DNA from: Cladorhizidae sp. MBARI D1340-BT2
Lineage: Eukaryota; Porifera; Demospongiae; Poecilosclerida; Cladorhizidae
Direction of reading: 5' to 3'
Assembly: GCA_028752905.1 (NCBI GenBank)
Contig: JAQNBH010000009.1
Coordinates: 30,485,442-30,549,441 of the forward strand
DNA length: 64,000 nucleotides
The notes under the pieces were generated by a model, which saw only the letters and a program-made list of their open reading frames with translations, did no database searches and had not been told where the DNA came from. Positions within the stretch are counted from its first letter, which is position 1. Every line of letters begins with the position of its first letter. Shown one piece after another: positions 1-10,977 of this stretch. The position numbers and the translations under genes were made by a program.

Positions 1-398
1 CCTTTACAGAGTAGGGTTTGCTCTAGTCCCAGATAAAACTTCAACGGGCTATCACTTTCCATCAGGGTCAACAATTAAGTCCAGTTCAAGTATTGCATGT
101 AACTTTGGCAGAGCTATAACTATGCAATATTTTAAATATTAAAATAGAATACACTGAAAGATTAACCATTTGAGCTCTTTATTATATAGTCCATACAATG
201 AAGTGTACATAATCTATGCAGCTCCAAAACTCACACCCACAAGGTGCGTCTAATATATTATTATTATTTAGAAACCTCCTCACATGAGCATAAGTTCATT
301 TTAAAAATTAATAAAAATGGGATTCAATCTGTAGTGTTTGTGGAGCTTATTAATCAGAGTTGTTATAACTATTCAAGACTAGCAGTTGCACTGGTGAA
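1..398. other. AT-rich flank, no gene recognised
   Basis: No convincing coding region in any frame. The last bases (391-398, CTGGTGAA) form the presumed target-site half next to the hAT terminus. The 17 bases GCAGTTGCACTGGTGAA also occur, inverted, inside the X-unit near 19,311 and 31,565. Upstream of those bases the similarity to X stops. Confidence 0.5.
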
Positions 399-1826
399 TG
401 GGGCTCAATAAATTATGCTAGCATTTTTTTGAGTATTTTTGGTGTGTTGAAGCATTGAGAATAATGCCAGCATTAGGCAGAATTTTTTACTGATTCCAAG
501 CATTATACGCAGGATTTTGAATACACGATGCCAAAAAAGCAGAGTGGATCACAAGTTAAATTTTTTACTGCAGATATCTATGCACACAAAATGTAGTGTA
601 TGTATATATATATATACATCTATCACTTAGCATAGTTAGTCTATATTTTTTATACTTGCTAAGTGATAGATCCTAGTCGTAGCAGTACATTTTGCATTGG
701 TAAGGCAAATATATAGTGCAGGGGGCCTAGCGATGCCCAATTTTGTATAACTATACCCTGTACCTTTACCACACTTATATAGGCAATTTAATACAATAAT
801 ATGAATGACTGAACTTGGAAATGTTCACATTCAGCATCTTGATGATACTTTACTTAGAAAAATGTAGCTCCTACAATGGTGAGATAGAAATGGTAAGAGA
901 TATAAAAATTAAATTTAGCTAGCTATTATAACGCAGCACGAGCATCCTTCCAGTTAGTGTAGCCTTTGGTAATAACAGCTAGATCTCTTTTGTTATAGCT
1001 ATAGTCCACTAGGCAGCAAGTTCCACTCAATAACATAACCACTGGCTTCTTTATAGTTTAAAACAACCTTTTTCTCCCTTGTTACCAAAAGAACGACTAG
1101 GAAAGTGAAAAATCATTAGCTGAAGAGTAGTTTGTTTGGTAGTTTCACTTTGTTCTTCAACGTCACAATCACAGTAGCCGACAACTATGAGCAGGCTGAC
1201 CACACGACTTATGATAATTGTGCGACCACGTGATGTGGGTGTGGTCTCCATAAGTGGGTTTGGTTAAGGGGAAGTATTGGCCAGGCAATTGCCTGAGCTG
1301 CCTGACCCAGCGTTATGCCTATGTAGATGCATGTAGATGAATGACTAGACTCATGTGACTAACTAGACTAGTCTGACATGTGACTAACTAGACTGGTCTG
1401 ACATGTGACTCATCTAGCTCACTCCGAAGGACTGAAAAATGGCTGAATGTGCAAGTGATAGTTTTTCTGAGACCGAAGAAACTCAGCCTGAGCCTGAAGC
1501 TCCTGTTATACCAAACACCAGCAGTAGTGTTACCATTGATATTCCCAGTCTTTTGAGTAAGCTGAGAAGTCTTGCACCAACAGACCTGTCAGGAAAGAGG
1601 AAATTATACACTAATCCTCCCACTGGCATGAAGTGGTGTAAGGGTGATGAGGCGACTGAGCCCTCTGTTCTCCTTTCAACAAGGATCAAAGAATTTTCCA
1701 ACGAATATCTCTCTGTGGTATCAAGAAAATAATTTTGTGAGTGCTGTAGAGAACTTATGTCTGTTAAAAAGAGTGTATTGCTTCAACATAATTATTAAAT
1801 CAGCTAAGGACACTAGTGGTAAAATC
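399..1826 (+). mobile_element. hAT element, 5' part (copy A)
   Basis: Starts with TGGGGCTCAATAAATTATGC, the same terminus that bounds the nearly complete element at 28,359-31,564 and the copy at 41,968. The preceding 8 bases, CTGGTGAA, fit the hAT target-site pattern nTnnnnAn. Subterminal copies of a GCATTATAGGCA-type motif follow. The element is cut at about 1,826 and fused directly to A-unit sequence, so the transposase core and the far terminus are missing. Sequence relationship to copy B is seen directly; the superfamily assignment rests on the C-terminal domain of copy B. Confidence 0.75.
1439..1732 (+). pseudogene. hAT transposase N-terminal fragment
   Basis: A 97-codon frame begins at ATG (AAAATGGCTG) and encodes an acidic, low-complexity N-terminus followed by a basic KRKLYTNPPTG stretch. 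It ends at TAA at 1730-1732. Just beyond the stop, the same frame continues with FCECCREL and a downstream QHNY, which looks like the start of a BED-like C2H2 finger, so the stop is a disabling mutation rather than the natural end. In the inverted copy near 30,498 the start codon is ATA but this particular stop is absent. The rest of the transposase is deleted here. Role if intact: DNA binding for cut-and-paste transposition. Confidence 0.65.
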
Positions 1827-2515
1827 AATGAATATAATATCTTCATCATGTATACTATATTTACCTTGTTGTCTATTAATTCTTTGTAAGTATATATTAG
1901 GTACTTGTGCAGATTCTATGTTTGCGGACACAAGTATTATAGTAGCCTCCTGTGATGATGGGCCATTCAGACAGCTGTGGATATTTATAGTCTGTGCCAA
2001 CCTAATACTGGCTGGAGCAAGGGATATATGGTTAGGCAACATTAGATGATCCTGGGATTGTTCACGGACTGTACCAGTTGAGAGGAGTGAATCTATTAAT
2101 ACATACCATCCTAGATGAGCATGTCTATCAATGCATGCCATCCTGGAATAGTGCATCTACCAATGCAGGCCATCCCGGAAGAGTGCATCTACCAATGCAG
2201 GCCATCCTGGGGGAGTGCATCTACCAATGCAGGCCATCAGACATTGATCTGTATGTATGACAAAGATATATCAAAGACTTACCAGAGAAGACAGAAGCCT
2301 TCAGAGTCGAATACGGGAGAACTGGCATGTCCGTGCCCATGCAGGGGTAAAGAATAACTATGAGAAACAGAACAGGGTAGTTTTGAGTGAGTGACAGAGA
2401 TAGCGAGTTTTAAACGTATAGCGTAAACTGAGCTAGTTTAGTTTTGAGACATATCAATTTGGTTTGAGACTAGTGTATGTACTATTTATTTATGTTTATA
2501 TATATTTTTTATTTT
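1827..2515 (+). repeat. A-unit, first part (copy A)
   Basis: Matches 43,490-44,200 on the plus strand and 28,140-27,430 on the minus strand at high identity, including a 32-bp minisatellite. No conserved coding frame is evident: open frames across it are created by the minisatellite and differ between copies. Continuity with the other copies breaks at about 2,515, where a minus-strand non-LTR element was inserted, and resumes at about 7,516. Confidence 0.75.
2088..2250 (+). repeat. 32-bp minisatellite
   Basis: Units containing GTGCATCTACCAATGCAGGC recur at 2151, 2183 and 2215, an exact 32-base spacing, with more diverged units upstream (ATGTCTATCAATGCATGCCA). The same array is present in the other A-unit copies near 27,720-27,870 (inverted) and 43,780-43,915. 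Diverged units recur on the other side of the insertion near 7,610-7,690. Confidence 0.85.
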
Positions 2516-2571
2516 TTATATTTTTTATTATAAACAAAATAACAAACCAACATTAAAACAATATATCTTAA

Positions 2572-2584
2572 CCGATTAACGGCG
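2572..2584 (+). repeat. piggyBac left terminal inverted repeat
   Basis: CCGATTAACGGCG directly inside the TTAA duplication; pairs with 5802-5814. Confidence 0.9.
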
Positions 2585-2587
2585 ATA

Positions 2588-2603
2588 GACGCCAATTGGC
2601 GTC
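2588..2603. promoter_or_regulatory. Subterminal 16-bp perfect palindrome
   Basis: GACGCCAATTGGCGTC is its own reverse complement. A second near-copy (GACGCCAATTGGCGG) starts at 2632. GC-rich paired motifs just inside a transposon end are typical of transposase or host-factor binding sites; the function here is inferred from position only. Confidence 0.55.
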
Positions 2604-2849
2604 ATGCGCGAACAGTCCCCGAAGCGCGGTAGACGCCAATTGGCGGCATAGCGAGCAGCTACTTTCTTAGCGTGATCTGGAAGCTGCCTTATATCCGACA
2701 AAGGATTCAAGTGAGCAAAAGGAGACCACAATACTGTAAGTTCATGATAGCAACTTTATTATACAACACTTACTATAAACATTTTTGAGAATATTTGTTT
2801 GCAAATATATACAATTTAGATTTGTGCATAATTATAGCAAAATAGCAAA

Positions 2850-5003
2850 ATGGCAAAAAGAAGGTGTTGGTCCGTGGAAGAGATCCTCAATGCCCTGGAA
2901 GCAGATGGAGACCTTGATGAGCATTTTGCTGATGGTAGTGATGAGGAATTTGACTGCCTGCAAGAAGGTAAATAATATTTGAGTGAATTTTTTTTTGAAT
3001 AATAGCATAATAATACATTATTTAGAGTTTGAAGATGAAGACACTCATTTCGAGATATCTGCTATAACTGCAGCAGTAGTCCTACCAAGTACCACACTTT
3101 TGTCCCTTACACCTATGCCAATGCAATCCAATGATGCTTTTGTCCCACCCATCTCTGCGACAGATACTTTGGCTCCAGCTGACACAACAATTTCATCAAC
3201 CACACACACTTACACATCCCAGACTGAACCAAGTATTATACTTGGTCGATCACAAATCCAATCCACACCCTCTTGCATCCTCTCTCCCATTGCTACCGCC
3301 TCAGCTTCACCATCCACTTTCCCTTCCACACAGATCGTGCCTCCAGCACCATCCACTGTCTCTTCCACACAGACAGTGCCTCCAGTGTGGTCTAACAACT
3401 TAGTAACACCTTCTATACATCCCTTCACATCCCCTGTAGGACCAACAGTGCCTATTCCTAGGTCACCAGTTGAGGTCTTTGAGCTATTTTTTACACCCGA
3501 CATAGTGGAAGAGATAGTACATCAGACAAACAGGTATGCAGAAGAGACCATGGGTACCGATGCATATGCATCTTGGAAGGCTATTACATGTGAAGACATT
3601 CGAGCATTCATGGGCTTCAACATTCTGATGGGTATCAATCGCCAGCCATCGACTGACGATTACTGGGAAAAGGATCCCATTCACCATTACAAACCTATAG
3701 CACAAAGGATCTCAAGAGATAGGTTTCGGGATATTTCAAGATATCTCCACTTCGTAGATAACGCTACTCTCTCTCAAAGAGGATCAGCCACCTATGACAA
3801 ATTAGGAAAGGTTCGACCACTGATCAACCATTTTCAAGAAAAATTCGCATCTCTATACAACCCAAACTGTGATATAGCCGTTGACGAAGCTATGATCAAG
3901 TTTCAGGGACGCTCATCCATAAAACAGTACATGCCAATGAAACCTACCAAAAGAGGTATAAAGGTGTGGGTTCGGGCAGACAGTCGAAATGGTTATTTTT
4001 CACAGTTCGAGGTTTACACCGGGAAAAAGAAAGGCGCTGTCGAACACCAGCTGGGAGCTCGAGTAGTCAAGGACCGCACCAAAGAGATACAAGGCAAATG
4101 GCACCACGTCTATTTTGACAATTTCTTCACGTCATACAGCCTACTCAGTGATCTGGAAAAGAGTGGGATCTATGGGTGTGGGACAGCCAGAAAGGATAGA
4201 CGTGGTTTCCCAGAGAAGCTCAAGACAGCTAAATTCAAGAACAGGTAAAATATACACACTTTCATAATCAGAAGTTAGACACAAACAATTTGGGGTTTAT
4301 AACCATGCATGCCATATCACAAGTATGGGGTATATACTCATTATAATTATAAACTTTTAACATTCTTAGGGGCGAGTCACTAACCACACAATCCAGGACT
4401 GTCTGTGCCAATGCATGGCAGGACAGAAAGGTTGTGATGATCATGTACACCAACAGTGATCCACTCTGTGTCACGTCGGTGCCCAGACGACAGTCTAATG
4501 GCAGTAGAGAGGAAGTAAGCTGCCCCCTTGCAATCTCTTCCTACAACAAGAATATGGGAGCAGTGGATAAAGGTGATCAATCAAGAGGGTATTATCACTG
4601 TAGGATCAAAAGCAGAAAGTTCTACAAATACATCTACTACTTCCTCTTTGATGTCACCATTACAAACGCCTTCATCCTTTATGTGGGATGGTCAGGAGCC
4701 ACTGAAATTACCATCAAGCAGTTCAGGATCCAGCTGGCCAAGGAGCTTATTGGTGGATATTGTAGCCGTTATAGAGCTGGTCATAATAACGGATCCTTGA
4801 TCAAGCCCCTTCCACTTTCTCACTTCCCAACAAAGATCCCCGCAACATTTCAAGGAGAGCGCAATCGAGGTCGCTGCACTTACTGTTACCAGCAGAAGAA
4901 GAGATGCGACAGCCAGTGGTACTGCCATGAGTGTGGCGTATGGTTGTGCCACCCTGGAGATACAAAGGATTGCTTCTTATTGTGGCACACAAAAAAGTTT
5001 TAG
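2850..5003 (+). CDS. piggyBac-family transposase, three exons, intact
   Basis: Exon 1 is 2850-2967 (ATG at 2850), exon 2 is 3026-4244, exon 3 is 4370-5003. Introns 2968-3025 and 4245-4369 both run GT to AG, and phases match, giving one 656-residue frame. The N-terminus is acidic, then comes a Ser/Thr/Pro-rich linker (about residues 55-190), then the DDE_Tnp_1_7 core. The three catalytic aspartates are visible in VDEAMIKFQG, VYFDNFFTSY and NMGAVDKGDQ. The C-terminus is a Cys/His-rich domain (CTYCYQQKKRCD ... CHECGVWLC) like the zinc-binding tail that recognises piggyBac ends. The enzyme cuts and pastes at TTAA in the nucleus. The family is certain; splice sites are predicted. Confidence 0.93.
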
Positions 5004-5801
5004 TTAAACTATTGGAACAACAACAATAAGGTGCATGCATCATCTCTCCATTATGTAATAGCTCATTCTATATTTATTTTATTTCAATGTATAACTGTAC
5101 TCGCTCACTCTGTTTTGTAATAAGTATTATTGCAAAAAGTTTAATCCAATGAAAATGGGAAATATAAATTTCGTACCTAAAAGGACATCACTGAGGACCT
5201 ATAAGGCAAATGAGCACATTGCTTATTTTGATAAACAACTTTTTTTTTTACCTTATAGCCTCTCTCATAAGACACCATGGGGGACAGAAGGTTGGTAGGT
5301 AGGACATTGTATTGAGTTTAGTGGATGTATTATGATATACAAAATTTCAGTATCATACCTACACTACGTTAGCTTAGCTAGCTAGACATTGAAAATAACT
5401 TTCGTACAAAAAAAAGGCCACCTTTTCTTTCTCCATTGTCAGCGCGTGGTGTCATCCACTGTCTAGAAACTTCGCTTCCAAGACTCAGATAAATGTAGTA
5501 GTCCACGCCTGGCCAAGTTATATTAGCGCTGGAAGGTAGAAGAAGTCGATCTTTAGCTGAACGCTCGATGGTACTCTTTGGAAAAATAAGTTCGTTGTCC
5601 ACATCTCGTGCTAAAGCTTATAAGACCATTATTATTTCGAAATCGGGTAGCCTAGGAAGCGCTTTATCCTCGGGCAATACATCGCCAAGACTGTTCTGCA
5701 ATCCAACCAAAGATATAGACACGCTTTTTCACTAAGCGCCACACCCAAAAATCACATGAAAAGTAGACCGCGTCACGCGCAACAATTGAATAAATTGACG
5801 G
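5004..5801. other. piggyBac 3' non-coding interior
   Basis: Between the transposase stop and the right terminal repeat. It carries AATAAG/AATCCAATG-type AT-rich sequence soon after the stop, plausibly the polyadenylation region, but no recognisable second gene. A 74-codon minus-strand frame at 5,378-5,602 has no family features. Confidence 0.6.
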
Positions 5802-5814
5802 CGCGGTTAATCGG
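5802..5814 (-). repeat. piggyBac right terminal inverted repeat
   Basis: CGCGGTTAATCGG, the inverted partner of 2572-2584 with one mismatch, followed at once by TTAA. Confidence 0.9.
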
Positions 5815-5818
5815 TTAA

Positions 5819-7515
5819 TAGACTACTTATAAAAAATAATCGTCATTACAACTAAAGCTGGTGCCCAGCACAGCTGCAGTATTATCTCGCTGAACGGCTA
5901 CTGCAATCAGCTGGGAAAGGAAAAAGGAGGAGCGAGGATCATCCGTTTCCCATTTGAGACGGTTAGCCAAATCCGAAAAGAATTGACCTGCAGACTTGCC
6001 AAATGAACCAGCCGTCTCGATCCCGATTGGCACCAAAAAATGGGTGACAGCCAAAGAGGAGTATTTAATCCTCTTACGGTATTCGGCATTGCTTGCCACC
6101 TAGCCAGGGCCATCAGAAGACAAGGAGGCGTAGGAGGGAGCGGAGGTGTCTACAATTGTGGCATCCCACACCAAAATACTCCCATTCTTCCAGGGAATGA
6201 CAGAAGCCCCATCCGGACGCTTACCATCAGAACGTGACAAGCCGGGAGGCTCCAGGTGTGAGGGAACCTTAATGGTTGCCAAGGACCGCCGGATGATCTC
6301 ATTCACTTCCCCGTGTCTGGAGTGACGACCTTGGCTATACTGAAACTGACTGGGAGAGAAGCCTGAGCCCAAGCTGGGTCATTGACATCAAGAAGAATGT
6401 TGGAGATCTCATTCAGGATGCATTGCAATGAATCAAAATCAAGGAGTGTGGGTGAAAGGAAACAAGGTGTGGTTCTCAAGGAATATAAGAGCTTTGGAAT
6501 CGAGAAGGCATGGCAAAGGAGACAGAAGGCATCGTGGGCATGAAGGTGTGTGAGTCTGCTGCCCATAAACCTCAAGGACTCGATCTTGTAATTGATCATT
6601 GCTTCAATACCAGCATTATCACCGATAGGGAAGCCCAAAAGAGTGGCCACCTCCGGATTGACTACCCTGAGCCCTGAAGAGCCTCCCCCAATGTTGCTGG
6701 GTCGGGGCAAATGAGCTCACACTTGTCCCGGTTCAGTTGCAAACCCACCTCCTGAGCTGCAGACTCAACCACATCCAGATCCTGGAGCAATTCGCTCAAA
6801 CTACCTCGGAGAGTACCATCATCCAGATAGAACACGTTAAACTCGGAGATCAACTGAAGTGTAATTCTGTGGATGGTGAGACAGAATAAAAGGGGGCCCA
6901 GGGGTTCGCCCTGTTGAACTCCCTCAGAAGACAGGATGGACTCATTCCCAAAGAAGAGAGAAGAAGGAGAGGCATAGGCTGAATGGACAAATGGGAATAT
7001 GGGGCCAACTCCTCCACTGCAGCTAACATTTTATCACGGCGAATTGAATTGAAAGCATTGCAGAAATCCAGCTTCAACAAAACCTGACCTGGCTGTAAAT
7101 TCTGCAGGAAAATACGAGCAGAGTGAGCCACAGCCTCAGCACCATGACGAATCCCAAACCCCAGTTGCCGAGGTGACAAAACAGCGCTCATTGACTGCTT
7201 AAAACGACTGCCAGCGCACTTTGCCACCAAACGTCTCAGCGTACAGCCAATAGCTATAGGCCTCACACCACCATCCTTCTTGTTCAGGGCTATCAAAGTA
7301 CCGCTGAAAAATAGGGGACGAACAGCAGAAGGAGTTACTCCTGACAAGACCAAATTGACAAATGCTGAAAGGGCGGCTAGGAGCTTGGTGCCACCATTAC
7401 CTGTTGATGAACTAACCATGTCCTTCAGGTGTTGAGGGCATAGACCATCTGGCCCTCCTGCAGATCCACATGGGAAGGAGCGAATAGCATTGCTATCTCA
7501 GAGTGGGATATTTCA
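5819..7515 (-). pseudogene. Non-LTR RT with REL-type endonuclease, 5'-truncated
   Basis: Read on the minus strand from 7,515 down, the order is RT then C-terminal endonuclease-like domain. RT signatures: GSAGGPDGLCPQHLKD, KKDGGVRPIAIGCTLRRLV, LKLDFCNAFNSIRRD, EGVQQGEPLGPLLF and the active-site FYLDDGT near 6,835. Downstream, [11 protein letters not shown] and [10 protein letters not shown] resemble the PD-(D/E)XK restriction-like endonuclease of R2/CRE-type elements, followed by VPIGIETAGSFG and an AVAVQRDN tail. At least three frameshifts (about 6,930, 6,700 and 6,370-6,100) break the frame. The 5' end is truncated where A-unit resumes; the AT-rich 3' tail continues on the far side of piggyBac to about 2,516. 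The endonuclease assignment is by motif resemblance. Confidence 0.8.
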
Positions 7516-9590
7516 AACGAGTAAATATTGAGAGTTTTGTTGTTTAGGCGTCACAGGATACTAGACACCTTAGAGATAGTAGAAGTATTTGCCTGACACA
7601 GGTCATCTTGTAGGAGTGCATCTGTTAAAGCTGAGCATTCAAGAGGAGTGCATCTATTAATGTCGGCATCGTGGAGGAGGGCATCTGTAAATGATGTATA
7701 ATTGTGCTAGGTTATGTTTGTTGTTGTTTTGGTTTTTAAAAACATGCTAACACAAATATTTTTGTCTACATGCCATCAGTCTGGGAGTAAACCAGGAGAC
7801 AAATTATGACCTTTTTGTTAAACTCTAAAACAAACTGCAAATTTTTTGGTTTGATTTTTGATTATAATAGGTTTGTGAGTGCATTACAAATCACCAAGAC
7901 ACAGTCATGGTAAATAATTGAACTACAAAATGTGAGTGCAAAAGGTCTATCGGTGTGTTACATTTTCTCAAGACCTCTCTTAGAAGTACGATGTCTCAGG
8001 AGCAACTAAATGCACCTGCAATGCTACAACACCACAAAAATATTAGTACACAAGAAGAAGTGGTTGAAGATTATTTTCTTGAGTCAACCTCGCAAAATAT
8101 TGGTACTATAAATCCTTACACTTCACTGATTATTGCTTTATAGCATCAAACTTGTGTTTCTCTGCACTTATTGTTACATTACTCTCTATTCAACGGAAAT
8201 TTTTTTTAATCTTCAATGATAGTCTGATTATATCCACCCTCAATACTACATGATGGTAACCATCTACAATACATAATGTTTTAAAGGTAAATATGTGTGT
8301 ACATTTACCCTCTAGCTATTATGCTATACATAATGGTCAATATACTGAATATGACGTGGTAGGCCACTGAGAGTCGGTAGGTTTTAGAGGGCTTTTGAAG
8401 GCACAGGACTGAGGTTAGCCATACCTGTGGAGTAAATATACAGTCATTCAACTGAAAGAGCGATCATGAGAAAGTGTGGGTGGTCATGCAAGCTCTTCCT
8501 GCATGCAATATAGCATGCAAATACTCATTTTTCAATTTAACCAGAAGTGAAATCCTGGATTAACCCCTGGACTGGTGCATGTAGTTTCAAATAGCGATAT
8601 TGCACAATGTCTAGTGTATTACAGAAAGTGCTGTGATAAGGTGGATTGAGTACAACTGAGGTCCAATGTCAACGATTGTATGATGCAAACAAACTTCATT
8701 CTATTTATATAACCTGACGTAGCATACCAGTCATAGTGGAGTTCTGCTTTCAGTTAGCACAAAACTGGTAATCAAGTTGCAGCTGCAAGTAACTATTTTG
8801 TTGACAGTCAAGGGAAGAGCCAAGCTGGAAACTCTGCAGGTCTGACAGAGGCTCTCGATTACTAGCAAGTCCTTTTCAAGATGGGAACATATCTGATAGC
8901 ATCTTATAGACCCTTTAATTATATGAGCATTGCACAATGAGATATTACACCAAAGATATTGGATGAAACCATACCTATGAATAATAGCACTATTATATCA
9001 CATAGAGGATGACGCAATTGAGGAAAGATTGTATTGGTTGATTATTATTGGTTGATTATTGGTCAATGTTCTAGTAAGGGATTCTGAAATATGTCCTTAA
9101 GTAGTCCATCACATATTTTCATCACTCACAATGCAAATTGTAAATATCCGCAATTTGTTAATGCTGGTGTGAGTGTTGATCAGGTCACTAAGAAATCTAA
9201 TTCTACATATGTAAAGCGGAGTATGTCACATAAAAATACTAAATTGTAATAACAGTTGAACAAGACTTAATAAAAATTGTGCTGTTGGCTGAAATAACTC
9301 TTGAGCAGCAAAGTGAGGTTATGTATGATGTAAGATGTATGTGTAATGCACAATTTGTCATAAAGGACTCTGTGGAACACAACATACCTGAAGTTCATGA
9401 ATGCAGTGAGAGTGCTAAGAAACATGCTTGGAAAGAAGCAGGCATGTCTGGTGATCATGCACATGCAGTACTGGTTATATGTCTATCCCGTGATAAGGTT
9501 AATTAGAGACATCTAGAAGTGGTATCTTTGAAAGCGAAGGTTGTTACCCAGGTAATTTCCCCTATGCGGTAGCTGTTTTATTGGATGCTT
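7516..9590 (+). repeat. A-unit, second part (copy A)
   Basis: Matches 44,275-47,930 (+) and 27,360-25,216 (-). It is mainly non-coding. A short peptide frame at 9,279-9,506 contains IPEVHECSESAKKHA and is conserved in all three copies. The unit ends at about 9,590, just after GTAATTTCCCCTATGCGG, and Y-unit sequence follows at once, whereas in copy C an E-unit intervenes. Confidence 0.7.
9279..9506 (+). CDS. A-unit short conserved frame, unknown
   Basis: Encodes LLAEITLEQQSEVMYD and then IPEVHECSESAKKHA, KEAGMSGDHA. The second block recurs at 47,730-47,830 (IPEVHECSESSKKHARKEAG) and, inverted, near 25,430-25,330, where a 9-base deletion keeps the frame. Persistence of the frame across diverged copies hints at an exon of a larger gene, but no start, splice context or family is recognised. 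It could equally be chance conservation among young repeats. Confidence 0.3.
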   Translation: MLLAEITLEQQSEVMYDVRCMCNAQFVIKDSVEHNIPEVHECSESAKKHAWKEAGMSGDHAHAVLVICLSRDKVN

Positions 9591-10110
9591 CGTGAGTGGC
9601 TGTACTAATAAGGAATTCACTAAATTCACTCGATCTGAGGTACGGGTGTGTGGTTTACACGAAAAGTTGTGGTTCCAGTCATGTGATATTTCCACCAGGT
9701 GTGGTTTTCACGGGGGGAAACTTTTAAGTTCTGGTCAGGTGGTAGAGTTGTTATCGGTGGTGCTAGAAACTGCTGCTTGGAATCGATACTGCTTGCTAAA
9801 AAGCTGTTATGGACTGTAGCTATGCTGCTCTATTGTGTGCAGTAATAGTGTAAACATTGCTGCTTGGATACAATAGCTTGCTAATGCTGAAGACTGTATC
9901 ACCTCCAAATAACCTCAGGCCCTCACTGACAATCCAGCAACTCCAGCTTGATATCATGGAAACACAGGACTAGATGATGACAGACGGTTTTATGAATCTC
10001 ATGGGACTGGCACCACTCAACTATTTTATGTCAAAACGTAACTCAATTCTGGTTTGCTTCCCTGGATGCCCACCAATCTGTCTTTGCACTCTTTCTAGTT
10101 AGCTACATTA

Positions 10111-10558
10111 GTGCAATTTGTTGCTCAAAATATGGAATTGTTCAAATCATGGATCACTTCCACGCCCAGGGACATCTTGCAGAAGACACCAGAGGCGAGA
10201 CTGAAAGAACATCTGGACACAGCAAGCACATTGGGATCATGGGGGACTCAACTTGAGCTTGTTGCTGCCTCAACACTTTTAAGTGGACACCTATGTGGCT
10301 ACTGATTATTTAGTCAAAGCCGAGTGCAGATTGACCAGATTCACACCTCTAAAAGGCTCCATACAGATTCCAACAGAAATTGCACAAAGTGGTTTTCAAA
10401 AATCAATGGAGTGTAAGAGCTGGATAGAGATCGCATATGAAAATAAATGTCACTACAGTAGTGTTCTGCCTCTTTTCAAGGAAATAAAGTTGCACGCCCC
10501 TCCACATCTCGTACAGAATACTTCTCAGACAGTAGATCTAACTCTTCTCAAAGAGTAA
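10111..10558 (+). pseudogene. Y-unit middle ORF, frameshifted copy
   Basis: Counterpart of the single open frame at 61,240-61,689. It encodes FKSWITSTPRDILQKTPEARL, then an extra few bases near 10,225 shift the frame; the C-terminal half reopens as a second frame from 10,283 (TRFTPLKGSIQIPTEIA ... MECKSWIEIAYEN). No family is recognised. A distant similarity of TRFTPLKG to the RFGP region of PR/SET domains was noted but is too weak to use. Confidence 0.4.
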
Positions 10559-10744
10559 CCTTTTAATATTTTTATTTTTAGTAATTGAGAAAAAGATGAA
10601 TGTACAGTGTTGGTGGGGTAAGATGCAGTGAGTGATGGCCAATATTAGCTAAGAGGAAGGTTTATTGTCCTGTACTAGTTGGGGACAATATTAACGGTTG
10701 CCGGCCAGGCAAAATTATTGTGAGGGCTAGGTGTCATAGATAAC

Positions 10745-10950
10745 ATGCTGAGTCTCTTGGAAGCCACTGCAATATCCTATAGGTTTTATATCAGTTTGAT
10801 ATTTTAGCTGGATTCTTCACCTCAGAGACCTCTGCCCAAAATTGTCTGGAGGGCTATAATGTCACTGTACAGGAATATATACCAAGGAAAAAGGTCAGTT
10901 GTGCTAGCAATATTCTACTATTTTATGATTGTGAAAGGGAGTGCTGCTAA
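10745..10950 (+). pseudogene. Small secreted Cys-containing peptide, broken copy
   Basis: Counterpart of the intact frame at 61,859-62,062. The ATG aligned with copy 2 has become CTG, though another ATG lies three bases upstream. A one-base deletion in the signal-peptide region (TATAGGTTTTATATC against TATATGCTTTTATATC) then shifts the frame into a stop. Confidence 0.5.
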
Positions 10951-10977
10951 TTATAATTAATTAAAATAGGCATGCAA

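Larger units (their letters stand above)
2568..5818 (+). mobile_element. Complete-looking piggyBac DNA transposon
   Basis: Flanked on both sides by TTAA (2568-2571 and 5815-5818), the target duplication of piggyBac elements. The terminal inverted repeats are CCGATTAACGGCG on the left and, read inward, CCGATTAACCGCG on the right: 12 of 13 bases identical. The interior is 3,243 bp and holds a three-exon transposase without disruption. It sits inside the 3' tail of a minus-strand non-LTR element, so it is a late, nested insertion. Intact ends plus an open transposase make this the best candidate for a recently or currently active element in the window. Confidence 0.93.
9591..10974 (+). repeat. 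Y-unit, copy 1
   Basis: Matches 60,709-62,095 on the same strand, beginning at TGCTTCGTGAGTGGCTGTAC and ending at ATTAAAATAGGCATGCAAA. It contains a non-LTR-like fragment (9,890-10,110), a middle open frame and a small secreted-peptide frame. It is cut at 10,974 by the Gmr1-like retrotransposon; in copy 2 the sequence continues uninterrupted into X. Confidence 0.8.

Noticed and set aside
2078..2357. Overlapping open frames across the minisatellite
   Set aside because: Open only because the 32-bp unit lacks stops in some frames; copies B and C do not keep the same protein.
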